A stretch of 64,000 nucleotides of DNA from positions 3,754,001 through 3,818,000 of the forward strand of contig NZ_CP083546.1 in assembly GCF_025144145.1 (NCBI RefSeq), written 5' to 3'. Positions 8,601-16,348 of this stretch are shown piece after piece (the stretch's first letter is position 1; each line of letters begins with the position of its first letter). The DNA is from Leisingera sp. M658. Its GTDB lineage: Bacteria; Pseudomonadota; Alphaproteobacteria; Rhodobacterales; Rhodobacteraceae. Below the pieces are notes generated by a model that ran no database searches, had not been told where the DNA came from, and saw only the letters and a program-made list of their open reading frames with translations. Made by a program: the position numbers and the translations under genes.

Positions 8601-9737
8601 CTACAATTGAAACTCGAGCTTTCTCTTTATCTTTGAGTTAAGGCGCGAGTTTTGAGGGATAATCCCTTCGTATTGAAGCCTCTCCAATAGGAGCCCTGCA
8701 GATACATCGTTCTGCTTTGCAAATGCTCGAAAACTGTCTTCGCTGATAGCATGATGACTTATTGAAAAGCTGTTGCGAAAGGCGTTGACCACCCGGCTTG
8801 TAACTAGAAACTCGGCAGCGAAGTTGTCGGCTTCCTGTTCAATATCAACGTCCAAGGTTTGGTCTGCATTATTCTGATCATGATCAATAAAAACAGCACG
8901 CTTGCTATGTTCCAGAATATGGCAGGCCTCATGGAAGAACGAAAACCACATTCTTTCTTCAGATTTCATTCTGTCGCTCACTGCAATGACGGCCTTGTCT
9001 TTGCTTGCCCAATATGCACATCCCCTTAACCCGGTCTTGGGTACAGAGGGAACGAATGCAATTGCTACGCCAACTTCCGCGCAGTCATCTACTAGAGACT
9101 TCGAGGACTTTCGGAACGGGCTCTTGGTCATATCCCTGGCTTTCGTGAGCGCGGTTCGAAATCCAGAAGCAGAATGCGGCGCGGTTTCGATTTCGTTGGC
9201 AATCAGTTCGCCGCATCGAAGCCAAACAGCGACGTTATATGGATCGATTTTCGCGTGTTCTTGTTGTTTAAAGCGCGAAAGACTGAGCCGTTCGTTCCAA
9301 TGTGCCTCCCACGCTGGAACACTGCTGACACCAAAAGCGCGCAAGATGGCATCGACAAGCAAGCCGTTGCTCGGCTTGTTTTCTAACAGTCTCAGACGAA
9401 GCATCTCATTAATGTTGAATTTTTTGGCCCAAGCAACAGTGACCTCATCTTTGGCCGCAGCTTGGTCCTTTGCACGAGCTTGGGAAAGTTGGTACTTAGT
9501 CTGCAGATTAAGCCAAAAACTTGCACTATCTCCCAGAGCTTTCTCAAACTGCAAAGCAGTGTCTGGAGTGATAGAAGCAGTTCCTGAAATGATCTCGCTG
9601 ATTGTTTTGGTCGGTCTACCGGTCCGCCGCGCGAAATCAACTATTTTTATTCCTCGTTCTTCGAGAAACATCTTCAAATATTCGCCCGGTGCCTTGGGGG
9701 CAAAATCTGGCTGAAATTGGTTTGAATGCGTCGCCAT
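8601..9737 (-). CDS. HigA-like antitoxin with ImmA/IrrE peptidase domain
   Basis: This 378-residue protein has an XRE/HigA-type helix-turn-helix at about residues 28-70. Its C-terminal ImmA/IrrE-type zinc peptidase domain carries HEACH at 269-273 and a third acidic ligand at Glu302. Such fusions are found as antitoxins or phage-repressor-cleaving factors. The start codon overlaps the toxin stop as TGATG at 9735-9739, so the toxin is the first gene, as in HigBA modules. The base composition is clearly more AT-rich than the backbone, which suggests transfer. Whether the peptidase acts on its own DNA-binding part or on another repressor cannot be seen. Confidence 0.8.
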   Translation of the reverse strand: MATHSNQFQPDFAPKAPGEYLKMFLEERGIKIVDFARRTGRPTKTISEIISGTASITPDTALQFEKALGDSASFWLNLQTKYQLSQARAKDQAAAKDEVTVAWAKKFNINEMLRLRLLENKPSNGLLVDAILRAFGVSSVPAWEAHWNERLSLSRFKQQEHAKIDPYNVAVWLRCGELIANEIETAPHSASGFRTALTKARDMTKSPFRKSSKSLVDDCAEVGVAIAFVPSVPKTGLRGCAYWASKDKAVIAVSDRMKSEERMWFSFFHEACHILEHSKRAVFIDHDQNNADQTLDVDIEQEADNFAAEFLVTSRVVNAFRNSFSISHHAISEDSFRAFAKQNDVSAGLLLERLQYEGIIPQNSRLNSKIKRKLEFQL

Positions 9738-10048
9738 CAGACTCTTCCTCCCACAGAAATGATGTTGACTCGATCTACGTCGGCTAGGTCAGCAGAGGTT
9801 ACCGCCGGAACAAGAAGTAATTGCCCATTGCCCACTCGTCCAACCGAGTAGTGTGCAGGTCGATATCCTTTCCTTTTTCTTCTTAGAATTGGCGGCGAAG
9901 TGCTCAAGTCGGCTAGTGTGGGAGCTGCATCCAGAAAATGCAGAAGATCCATCACGCGCCCCCCTGTGTCGACCCCGAAAGACTTTATCAGCCTACGGCT
10001 AGAATTGCAGAGCTGACAAAGCTCATCCGTAGCAAAACCAATCTGCAT
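9737..10048 (-). CDS. HigB-like RelE/ParE family toxin
   Basis: The protein is about 103 residues from the ATG at 10048, starting MQIGFATDELCQLCNSSRRL, a typical beginning of HigB-type host-inhibition toxins. A longer frame begins at 10093, but the shorter start has a GAGG ribosome binding site and matches the family length. RelE/ParE toxins usually cleave mRNA on the ribosome or inhibit gyrase; the HigB subgroup cleaves mRNA. The gene is followed directly by the antitoxin gene. Its promoter must lie in the 100-200 bases shared with the divergent ubiquitin-like operon. It is probably an addiction module that stabilises the island. Confidence 0.75.
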   Translation of the reverse strand: MQIGFATDELCQLCNSSRRLIKSFGVDTGGRVMDLLHFLDAAPTLADLSTSPPILRRKRKGYRPAHYSVGRVGNGQLLLVPAVTSADLADVDRVNIISVGGRV

Positions 10049-10149
10049 TCCCGCCTCGCGTAGTGTGGAGCGTCTTGGGCGGCTCCTTTTCATAACCTAT
10101 CCCGTTATCGGAACCCCCACTAGTTGTCAACAAATTTTGCGTAACTAGA

Positions 10150-10202
10150 AGGGTTATGAAAAACATTGACGCGAATCTCAATTCCATGTTCTTCATAACC
10201 CT
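10150..10202. promoter_or_regulatory. 53-bp near-palindrome between the toxin-antitoxin and ubiquitin-like operons
   Basis: Arms AGGGTTATGAAAAACAT (10150-10166) and ATGTTCTTCATAACCCT (10186-10202) differ at one position, and the centre is partly symmetrical too. A third GGTTATGAA half-site is on the minus strand at 10088-10096. The palindrome lies upstream of both divergent operons. It is a good candidate operator for the HigA-type antitoxin or another repressor, which would couple the two systems. This is inferred from symmetry and position. Confidence 0.65.
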
Positions 10203-10254
10203 AAGGGTGGTGCAAACCATCTCTTTGATGATGGCAAAAGAAGGAATTCAGCCA

Positions 10255-11109
10255 ATGAACAAGCATACAGGTAAGATGACGTTCCGGGTTCGGATCGCCG
10301 ATGAAAACCTCAACTTCAAAGATCATGCCTTCGACGATCCCAAAGTGCTGGGGCGTCAGTTGATCGAAGCTGCCGGTGGTCACCCGGTCGACGAGCATGT
10401 GGCCATCGCGATCCTGCCCAATGGCGACTTCGAAGACATCCGGCTCGACGAAAGCTATGACCTGCGCGGTCGGGGTGTCGAGAAGGTGCTGGTGGCCCGT
10501 TCGGATCGGAGCTTCAAGTTCAAGATCGACGACGCCGATCTCGAATGGCCCCGGGCTTGCATCAGTGGCTTCGTGCTGCGCAAGCTGGCCAAATTGCCGC
10601 CCAACTACAACCTGTGGCAAGAGATCCCGGGACAGCATGACAAAAAGATCACCGATACGGATGTTATCAATCTGGCCGATGCCGGTGTTGAGCGGTTCGT
10701 GTCGCTGATCGATCAGACGACGGAAGGGGATGCCCTTCCGTCAAAAGATCAGACCTATCTTTCCGGTCATGGTTACGAGTTCGAAGTGGTGACAGAGGGT
10801 GTCAACACGGGGATCGTCCTGAAGGGCCTGCCGCTGCCGGACGGCAAGTACGAACACACGGCGGCAGATGTTCTGATCCTGCTTCCCAGGGGATATCCGG
10901 ACTGCCCGCCCGACATGTTCTACGTCGCGCCGAAGTTGACTTTGGCAGGCACCGGGCAAGTGCCAAAGGCCTGTACCGTTGAGCACCGCTTCGGTGGTCG
11001 CGTATGGCAGCGGTGGTCACGCCACAACAACGCCTGGCGGCCAGGGATCGATGGTCTTCAGACTATGGTCGCACGCGTTCAAACTGCGTTGGCGGAGGCC
11101 CAAGCCTAA
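10255..11109 (+). CDS. Double ubiquitin-like domain fused to an E2-like enzyme
   Basis: This 284-residue protein is read from the ATG at 10255, which has AAGAAGGA nine bases upstream; longer in-frame starts lack this. Residues about 8-82 and 86-153 are two ubiquitin-like domains of the Multi_ubiq type, and 168-280 is an E2/UBC fold of the prokaryotic E2 family E type, with the signature RGYPDCPP at 212-219. At the place where classical E2s carry the catalytic cysteine the sequence reads GRVWQRW (Trp251). Cys217 and Cys240 are the only cysteines in the E2 part. The fused modifier has no free terminal Gly-Gly. The stop overlaps the E1 start as TAATG. It is likely a defence or stress conjugation system, but the target is unknown. 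Confidence 0.85.
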   Translation: MNKHTGKMTFRVRIADENLNFKDHAFDDPKVLGRQLIEAAGGHPVDEHVAIAILPNGDFEDIRLDESYDLRGRGVEKVLVARSDRSFKFKIDDADLEWPRACISGFVLRKLAKLPPNYNLWQEIPGQHDKKITDTDVINLADAGVERFVSLIDQTTEGDALPSKDQTYLSGHGYEFEVVTEGVNTGIVLKGLPLPDGKYEHTAADVLILLPRGYPDCPPDMFYVAPKLTLAGTGQVPKACTVEHRFGGRVWQRWSRHNNAWRPGIDGLQTMVARVQTALAEAQA

Positions 11110-12500
11110 TGCGTGCTTCGGACCTCATCCTTTTGGGCCCGCACAGGTCGCAAATCCGGTCCCTGCTGACGGCAGGAGCCGGGTCGGAGCGCTCCGCCTA
11201 CATGCTCTTTGGTATCGCCGATATCGAAGCCGATCCTTGGACAAATCAACCGCGGCGGCGTCTGGTGTCACATCGTTTCCACGCAATCGGCGATGACGAT
11301 CTAATATCAGCATCAGCGCGGCATGTTACTTGGCAGACCGATGGCTTCATGCGGCTCCTGAACGAGGCTAAGGCGAACGGCCTCATTCCTGCCCTCGTTC
11401 ATACTCATCCCAAGGGTCATGCCAAATTCTCCGAGCAGGACAACCGCAACGAAGCCGAGCTTGCACGCACCGCTGCTCTGAAAGGGATGCCAGGGTTGAT
11501 CAGTGTGGTCATCGCCGGAAACGGCGATATCGCTGCACGCATCTGGGCGCAGGCGGACAAGGCCGAGGGCCTCGGTCGGATCCTGCATGTCGGTCCGCGC
11601 CTGCAAATCTCGGGCCTGAAGGGAACGCCGGCAGATTTTCTGGATCGCCAAGTCCGGCTCTTCGGGAAGGAAGCCACACGTCAACTTTCTGGCTTCCGAT
11701 GTGGGGTTGCCGGGGGCGGCGCGACCGGAAGCGCCCTTTTGCCCCTGCTGTTGCGGCTTGGAGTTCAGGAGGCCGTCCAATTCGACAAGGACATCATAGA
11801 CGAGACAAATCTCAACCGCCTTCATGGTGGGCGGCGCTCAGATGTCGATGCGAAGTTGCCGAAGACCGCCATTCACACGCGAACCGTCGAGGATTCGGGC
11901 CTCGGCATGACGTTGGTGAGTGTGGATGCCTGGGCCGGACACCCAGCAACTTGGGATGCGCTCAAAGCCTGCGATGTGATTTTTTGTTGCACAGATGACC
12001 ACGCCGGGCGGTTGTTTCTAAATCGCTTCGCGCGGTTCTATGGCATCCCCGTTATCGATGTTGGGCTTGCGATGCAGCGGCGGACGGGCGCAGCATATGA
12101 TCTCTTCGCCCGCGTCTCGACACTGGTGCCGGGGCACCCTTGCCTTCTGTGCGGCGGTTACCTCGATCCGCGGCGCGCGCGCGAGGAATCCATGAGACGC
12201 AATGACCCTGACGCTTATGATCGGCTTAAAGAAGAAGCTTACGTGTTGGGCGAAGGCGATCCTTCCCCGGCTGTGGTCACCTTTACGACCGAGGCGGCGA
12301 CGATGGCAGTGAACGAGTGGCTCGCTGGCGTGACTGGTCTTGCAGGAGAAGCCGGTATGCTTCCAACCCGCATTCGGCGCTTTCACGCCAGAGACGAACG
12401 AAGGCCCTTCGTAGAACCCAGACCGGACTGCCCGTGTTGCAATCAGGCAGCGACTCTCGGCCGAGGGGATGTGTACCCGTTTCTGGACATGGTAACCTGA
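11109..12500 (+). CDS. JAB protease fused to a ThiF/E1-like adenylyltransferase
   Basis: This 463-residue protein starts at the ATG overlapping the E2 stop. Its N-terminal part is a JAB/JAMM metalloprotease with H98-T-H100-P and, seven residues on, S108-x-x-D111, the complete zinc and catalytic set. Residues about 180-440 are an E1/ThiF domain: the nucleotide loop GVAGGGATG at 199-207, then DKDIIDETNLNRL at 226-238. Zinc-knuckle cysteines lie at 345/348 and 441/444. No cysteine lies between 349 and 440, where a catalytic E1 cysteine would be expected, so the E1 may only adenylate. The protein would activate and also deconjugate the ubiquitin-like protein encoded upstream. Confidence 0.88.
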   Translation: MRASDLILLGPHRSQIRSLLTAGAGSERSAYMLFGIADIEADPWTNQPRRRLVSHRFHAIGDDDLISASARHVTWQTDGFMRLLNEAKANGLIPALVHTHPKGHAKFSEQDNRNEAELARTAALKGMPGLISVVIAGNGDIAARIWAQADKAEGLGRILHVGPRLQISGLKGTPADFLDRQVRLFGKEATRQLSGFRCGVAGGGATGSALLPLLLRLGVQEAVQFDKDIIDETNLNRLHGGRRSDVDAKLPKTAIHTRTVEDSGLGMTLVSVDAWAGHPATWDALKACDVIFCCTDDHAGRLFLNRFARFYGIPVIDVGLAMQRRTGAAYDLFARVSTLVPGHPCLLCGGYLDPRRAREESMRRNDPDAYDRLKEEAYVLGEGDPSPAVVTFTTEAATMAVNEWLAGVTGLAGEAGMLPTRIRRFHARDERRPFVEPRPDCPCCNQAATLGRGDVYPFLDMVT

Positions 12501-12501
12501 C

Positions 12502-12894
12502 ATGAAAAGTATTATTTCACGCCTCCTGCGACAGCTATGCCTCTTGCGTTTTGATTTTCTTACGACACGCGTTTCAAGCTTGCCGGACCGGTCGAAAATG
12601 AAGGCAGATAGGCTCACCCTCGTTGAAAGTGGCGGTATCAAGAAATGGGCGTGCCTTACGTGTCCGGGTGGCTGCGGGGAAGTCATCAATCTTTCGCTTA
12701 ACCCCAACCAGCGACCACGGTGGCGAATCTCAGAAGACTTCTGGTTGCGGCCTACAATTCATCCGTCGGTCCATCAAAAGAACGAATGCGGATGCCACTT
12801 CTGGATCAAGAACGGGCAGACCACATGGTGTCGGGGAGGACGGCCATCCAAACCATCGAAAGGCGAAATCGATACATGCTACCGTGGCAAGTGA
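12502..12894 (+). CDS. DUF6527-family zinc-binding protein of the ubiquitin-like operon
   Basis: This 130-residue protein begins one base after the E1 stop. It contains CLTCPGGC at about 51-58, CGC at about 96-98 and a further Cys near the end, which would bind zinc. Families of this type are found next to multi-ubiquitin, E2 and JAB-E1 genes in bacteria, and the order here fits that operon. Its role (ligase-like adaptor, target or effector) is not established from the sequence. The first 32 residues are less conserved in appearance, so translation might begin at the later ATG at 12598 (MKADRLTLVE). Confidence 0.7.
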   Translation: MKSIISRLLRQLCLLRFDFLTTRVSSLPDRSKMKADRLTLVESGGIKKWACLTCPGGCGEVINLSLNPNQRPRWRISEDFWLRPTIHPSVHQKNECGCHFWIKNGQTTWCRGGRPSKPSKGEIDTCYRGK

Positions 12895-13207
12895 AAAGCT
12901 GTCGAAGGTCCGCTTTGGGTTCGTGTGGAAAAATGTTCTGCAAGCGCAGCTAACTGCCGCAATTCCGCCCAAGCGAGCGAAGCCGTTGCCCCTACTTACA
13001 GGCCGAACTCGACCTTGGGCTGCAAGTAGCCTCGTGCGTATTCAGAAACCATGGCGGGAAGAAAGGGCGGCAATGGGTTCATTCCAGCCCTTGCCACCGC
13101 ACTGTCCAACTAACGTCAATTGGCAGCGGCATATGGAGGAATCACCCTTGGATTGTTTCATGTGCGCTTCTACTTTTCGCTGAGAAACAGTGCGATTGAG
13201 GTGAAGT
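12895..13207. other. Gene-free stretch after the ubiquitin-like operon
   Basis: The only long frames here are shadows of the DUF6527 gene running past its stop. No RNA, repeat or terminator with a T-run is evident. The 3' end holds the GAGGTG ribosome binding site of the next gene. Confidence 0.4.
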
Positions 13208-13513
13208 ATGGATTGGATGTGGACTTGGAGCGGTGAATGCTTCGGCTACCGAGACGGTTATGAACTGTGGACGCACGACGGCAAACATGTCGGCAAGTTC
13301 TGCGGTGATGACGTCTACGGTCGAGATGGAAGGTATCTTGGAGAGGTGATGAACCAAAATCGACTCATAACAAACTATGCGAAGTCGGGCTGGGTGAAGG
13401 CTCCGTTCGCCCCGTATGCCCGCCGTGCAGGTTACGCCAAGTATGCGAACTGCGCCGGGTATGCGATGTATGCCGGTCATCAGGATTTCCCCAAGCCGGA
13501 TACTTTCAGTTGA
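13208..13513 (+). CDS. 4-fold beta flap protein
   Basis: This 101-residue protein starts at an ATG preceded by GAGGTGAAGT. The N-terminal half has the repeating short strands of 4-fold beta flap proteins: WSGECFGYRDG, ELWTHDGKHVGKF, DVYGRDGRYLGEV, RLITN. The C-terminal half is rich in Tyr/Ala-Gly (AGYAKYANCAGYAMYAG). Members are found scattered in distant bacteria, including Firmicutes, and have no known function. The gene stands alone at the right end of the island, which suggests it is cargo. Confidence 0.65.
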   Translation: MDWMWTWSGECFGYRDGYELWTHDGKHVGKFCGDDVYGRDGRYLGEVMNQNRLITNYAKSGWVKAPFAPYARRAGYAKYANCAGYAMYAGHQDFPKPDTFS

Positions 13514-13855
13514 GGAGACTAACCACAACTTGATGTGTTGTGCGTAAGAGGCAAGGCTTCCTTGTTCTCATCGCCTGGCAACAGTGGCGCCTGAGTCTAC
13601 CAAAGCCCAATGACGGCCTCACCGATGGCGTCTGTTCCTGCAACATCTTCTATACCGGGGAGAGTGCAGTTGGCCCAAAGTCGGCTGCCCCCTCACGCCG
13701 GTGACTACCGCCCGAATCATTCAACGCGGGTTTCTATCAGAAAGGATCGTTTCCCTTCTCTCGCTGACGCTTTGACGGTAATTGGAAGGTGGTAGCGACC
13801 CCGATGGCCACGCAAGAGAAAGTGCGTCCCCAGTACGTCCCCATGTACATGTCCG

Positions 13856-13887
13856 GTTTTCGCAACAGATCTTCACTTTGCGAAAAC
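13856..13887. other. 10-bp inverted repeat next to tRNA-Phe
   Basis: GTTTTCGCAA (13856-13865) and TTGCGAAAAC (13878-13887) pair perfectly over a 12-base spacer. It abuts the tRNA terminator hairpin. It may be a second terminator stem or part of an attachment site; neither is proven. Confidence 0.45.
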
Positions 13888-13911
13888 TTCAAACATTTCA
13901 ATGATTTGAAG
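13887..13911 (-). terminator. Terminator of tRNA-Phe
   Basis: CTTCAAA (13887-13893) and TTTGAAG (13905-13911) form a stem directly downstream of the tRNA on the minus strand, followed by TTTTCG. Its position immediately after the encoded CCA supports factor-independent termination. Confidence 0.5.
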
Positions 13912-13986
13912 TGGTGCCCGGGGGCGGAATCGAACCACCGACACGAGGATTTTCAATCCACTGCTCTACCCCTGAGCTACCCGGGC
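13912..13986 (-). tRNA. tRNA-Phe (anticodon GAA)
   Basis: This is a 75-base tRNA with acceptor arms GCCCGGG and CCCGGGC, discriminator A and an encoded CCA at 13912-13914. The anticodon loop is TTGAAAA with GAA as anticodon, and the T-arm contains GGTTCGATTCC. Its 3' end faces the island, as expected for a tRNA used as an integration site. The conserved housekeeping block begins on the other side. Confidence 0.95.
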
Positions 13987-14067
13987 ACGGGAAGGCTGTT
14001 CGCCTTGGGTGGGGGCCTTCTATGCCGGGCGCGCGGCGGTGTCCAGAGGGTTTTGCAAAGAAAAACA

Positions 14068-14271
14068 CTAATGGCGGGTTTGCTGCGGATTTTTTTCCGG
14101 CGCCTGCGCGCGGCCAGCTTCTTCCAGAGCGTTTTCAATGTCTTCCAGGTCCTGGCTGGGCACTGAATAGGCACCGGTCAGCCATTTCCCGAGGTCGATA
14201 TCAGCACAGCGCTTGCAACAGAAAGGCCGGTGTGTCTTTTGCGTTTCCCCGCCGCAGATCGGGCAGCTCAT
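14068..14271 (-). CDS. yacG: DNA gyrase inhibitor YacG
   Basis: This 67-residue protein begins [11 protein letters not shown] and has the four-cysteine zinc knuckle CPIC...CCKRC at 3-6 and 18-22. DLGKWLTGAYSVP, typical of YacG, follows. YacG binds GyrB and blocks DNA binding by gyrase. It is coupled to the upstream RNase E/G gene by an ATGA overlap at 14268-14271 and is the last gene of the minus-strand maf-RNase E/G-yacG run. Confidence 0.92.
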   Translation of the reverse strand: MSCPICGGETQKTHRPFCCKRCADIDLGKWLTGAYSVPSQDLEDIENALEEAGRAQAPEKNPQQTRH

Positions 14272-15290
14272 TTCAGCACCTCATTCAGGGCAATGCGACC
14301 GCGCTTTCGCTGCAACTCAAAATGGCCGAGGTTGGTCCAGCCAGCCAGAACCGTTTCTTCGGAATCGGCCCGGAAGGCGGCCCGCAGCGCGGTTTCAAAG
14401 CCGCGCCGGTCCTTCTTGGGCATCGGGGCCAGGTCCAGGATGATCTGGCCGCCCAGACCGCGCACCCGCAAGGCCCGGGGCAGGACTTTGGCCGCCGCCA
14501 TATTGGCCTTAACCCCCGACGCAAGCGAAGTATCCGAGCCGGTGTTCACATCCACCGCCACCAGGGCGCGGGTCGGCTCGATGAACAGGAAGGCGCCGCC
14601 CGGCAGCGGCTCGCGGATACCCTGTGCAATGTCCAGCGCATCCAGTACGCCCAGGCGTTCGAACCCGCCGGGTTCGCGCTCAACATCAGCAGGCTCCACC
14701 CAGTCCCGCCAGGCCAGCAGATGGGGGGTGTCACCTTCGGCCAATACCTCCGGCTCGGAACCTTCATCCTGCATTACCTGCGCCGCCAGCGCCGCCATGG
14801 CAGCAACGTCTTCGGCGATCTCTTCGCTGTCCGCGCCGGCGCAGGCAGAGCGCAGGATCAGGCCGTAACCCGACTCGCCCATTTCCTCATGTGCAATCTC
14901 CAGCAGCCGGTCGCGCTCGTCCTCGTCGCGGATGCTGCGCGAGATGTTCAGACCCGGTGCCTCCGGCGTGACAATGGCATAGCGGCTCTTGCACAGCAGC
15001 TTCTGTGTTACCGGAATGGCCTTGCCCGGTTCGGCATAGCCGGAGACCTGCACCAGGATCATCTGGCCAGGTGCCAGTCCTTTGACCTGGCGCAGGAAGG
15101 CCGGGCCGTCAGGCGTGGTCAGGAACATGCCGCCCTGCCCCTTGACCGGCCGGTCGGCGCGGGCGCGGTAGATGGTGCCGGGCGCGGGGGCGTCGCTTTC
15201 GGCCAGGAAGTCCTCCAGTTTGCCGTCCACCATCAGTGCTGCGGCTTCACGGTCCTGGATGTGGTCGAGAATGATGGTGCGGCCCTTCAT
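14268..15290 (-). CDS. Ribonuclease E/G family protein
   Basis: This 340-residue protein begins [10 protein letters not shown] at 15290, where its ATG overlaps the maf stop (ATGA). An upstream in-frame extension would run through the maf gene and is rejected. It has the RNase E/G catalytic core: [13 protein letters not shown] near 235-247 holds metal-binding aspartates, and [13 protein letters not shown] is near 275. It is much shorter than the main RNase E, lacks an S1-rich N-terminus and a scaffold tail, and represents the short paralogue common in this family of bacteria. It probably processes structured RNA. Confidence 0.85.
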   Translation of the reverse strand: MKGRTIILDHIQDREAAALMVDGKLEDFLAESDAPAPGTIYRARADRPVKGQGGMFLTTPDGPAFLRQVKGLAPGQMILVQVSGYAEPGKAIPVTQKLLCKSRYAIVTPEAPGLNISRSIRDEDERDRLLEIAHEEMGESGYGLILRSACAGADSEEIAEDVAAMAALAAQVMQDEGSEPEVLAEGDTPHLLAWRDWVEPADVEREPGGFERLGVLDALDIAQGIREPLPGGAFLFIEPTRALVAVDVNTGSDTSLASGVKANMAAAKVLPRALRVRGLGGQIILDLAPMPKKDRRGFETALRAAFRADSEETVLAGWTNLGHFELQRKRGRIALNEVLK

Positions 15291-15868
15291 GCGGCGGCCT
15301 CCTGGTACAGCGGCAGCCCGGCGGCGCGCAAAAGATTGGCAGTCTCGGACAACGGCAACCCGACAATCCCGGTGAAGGAGCCGCTGATCCATGGAATGAA
15401 GGCTCCCGCTGGTCCCTGGATGGCATAAGCGCCGGCCTTGCCTTTCCAGTCGCCTGTGGCGAGATACGCGTTCAACTCCTCGTCGGAGAGGTTTTTCATC
15501 TTCACTTGGCTGACCACGTCCTTCTCCCAGACATGGCCGCCGCGGCGCACAGCAACGGCGGTGATCACCCGGTGGCGGCGGCCTGACAGGGCCAGCAGAA
15601 ATTCTGCCGCCTCGCCCGCATCGCGCGGTTTGCCCAGGATGCGGCGGCCAAGCGCCACGGTGGTGTCCGCACAGAGCACAACGTCCTCAGCCCCGGCGGG
15701 GACGGCTTGGGTTTTTTCCCGTGTCACCCGGGTGCAATAGGCGCGCGGCAGCTCGCCCTTCTGCGGTGTTTCGTCAATTTCCGGCGGGCGCACCTCGTCC
15801 GGATGCACGCCAAGCTGCGCCAGCAATTGCAGCCGCCTAGGGCTGCCCGATCCCAGGATAAATGCCAT
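15287..15868 (-). CDS. maf: Maf family nucleotide pyrophosphatase
   Basis: This 193-residue protein starts [16 protein letters not shown], the Maf N-terminal signature with the conserved GSxSPRR. Glu-rich EIDET and [16 protein letters not shown] follow. Maf proteins hydrolyse non-canonical or pyrimidine nucleoside triphosphates to monophosphates. The ATGA overlap with the RNase E/G gene shows translational coupling. It lies downstream of infA on the same strand. Confidence 0.9.
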   Translation of the reverse strand: MAFILGSGSPRRLQLLAQLGVHPDEVRPPEIDETPQKGELPRAYCTRVTREKTQAVPAGAEDVVLCADTTVALGRRILGKPRDAGEAAEFLLALSGRRHRVITAVAVRRGGHVWEKDVVSQVKMKNLSDEELNAYLATGDWKGKAGAYAIQGPAGAFIPWISGSFTGIVGLPLSETANLLRAAGLPLYQEAAA

Positions 15869-15950
15869 GCCGTGGCCCTCTTACCTCTTTGCGCCTGTCA
15901 TAAGGCGAATTCCCTCAGCGGGAAAGCAGGCCGGGTCTTTTCCTCTTGCC

Positions 15951-15971
15951 CGAAATATCCCCGCCGGAGGC
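15951..15971. repeat. Dispersed Rhodobacteraceae-type repeat, copy 1
   Basis: CGAAATATCCCCGCCGGAGGC is a short intergenic element between maf and infA. The reverse complement, with core GCCTCCGGCGGGGATATTT, matches copies at 21329, 47392 and 51301. Confidence 0.6.
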
Positions 15972-15991
15972 AGCGGCCCCCAGGGCCGCTT

Positions 15992-16020
15992 CAAAACAAA
16001 AGCCCGGCAGAATGCCGGGC
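15992..16020 (-). terminator. Terminator of infA
   Basis: The stem GCCCGGC (16002-16008) and GCCGGGC (16014-16020) has a 5-base loop. On the minus strand it is followed by TTTTGTTTTG. It lies 26 bases past the infA stop codon, a classical intrinsic terminator. Confidence 0.85.
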
Positions 16021-16046
16021 CTTGATATTTCTTCCAAATCAACAGC

Positions 16047-16265
16047 TTACTTAAAGCGATAGTTGATCCGGCCCTTGGTCAGGTCATAGGGGGTCATTTC
16101 CACCTGGACCTTGTCGCCTGCCAGAACACGGATGCGGTTTTTGCGCATCTTGCCTGCCGTATGCGCGATGATCTCATGGCCGTTCTCAAGCTCGACCCGA
16201 AACGTCGCGTTAGGCAGGAGTTCCTTCACGACACCGGGAAATTCGAGCGTATCTTCCTTGGCCAT
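16047..16265 (-). CDS. infA: Translation initiation factor IF-1
   Basis: This 72-residue protein is full length and starts [13 protein letters not shown]. It has the OB-fold sequence [32 protein letters not shown]-1 binds the ribosomal A-site during initiation. The ATG at 16265 has a purine-rich GGAGACAAC upstream. In related genomes it follows the phosphatase and UPF0262 genes; here four extra genes lie in between. Confidence 0.97.
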   Translation of the reverse strand: MAKEDTLEFPGVVKELLPNATFRVELENGHEIIAHTAGKMRKNRIRVLAGDKVQVEMTPYDLTKGRINYRFK

Positions 16266-16348
16266 GTTGTCTCCATCATTGGGTTAGCCCGCAAACTGCG
16301 GGACGTGCGCCTAAATGGGGTCATTTTTCCAATATTTCAAGGGCTCAA

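Larger units (their letters stand above)
13514..13911. other. Right end of the island, no gene
   Basis: There is no supportable gene between the beta flap gene and tRNA-Phe. It holds two inverted repeats near the tRNA, listed separately. This is where the island would join the 3' end of tRNA-Phe if that gene is the insertion site. No copy of the tRNA 3' end is found elsewhere in the window, so a left attachment site cannot be shown. Confidence 0.4.

Noticed and set aside
10023-10220. A minus-strand frame spanning the palindrome
   Set aside because: It exists because the palindrome reads similarly on both strands; it has no support as a gene.
12623-13183. A 186-codon frame overlapping the DUF6527 gene and running beyond it
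   Set aside because: It is in another frame, has no ribosome binding site and no family resemblance; the overlapped DUF6527 frame has conserved Cys pairs.
13911-15428. A 505-codon plus-strand frame across yacG and RNase E/G
   Set aside because: It is a GC-rich shadow of real minus-strand genes with recognised families and couplings.
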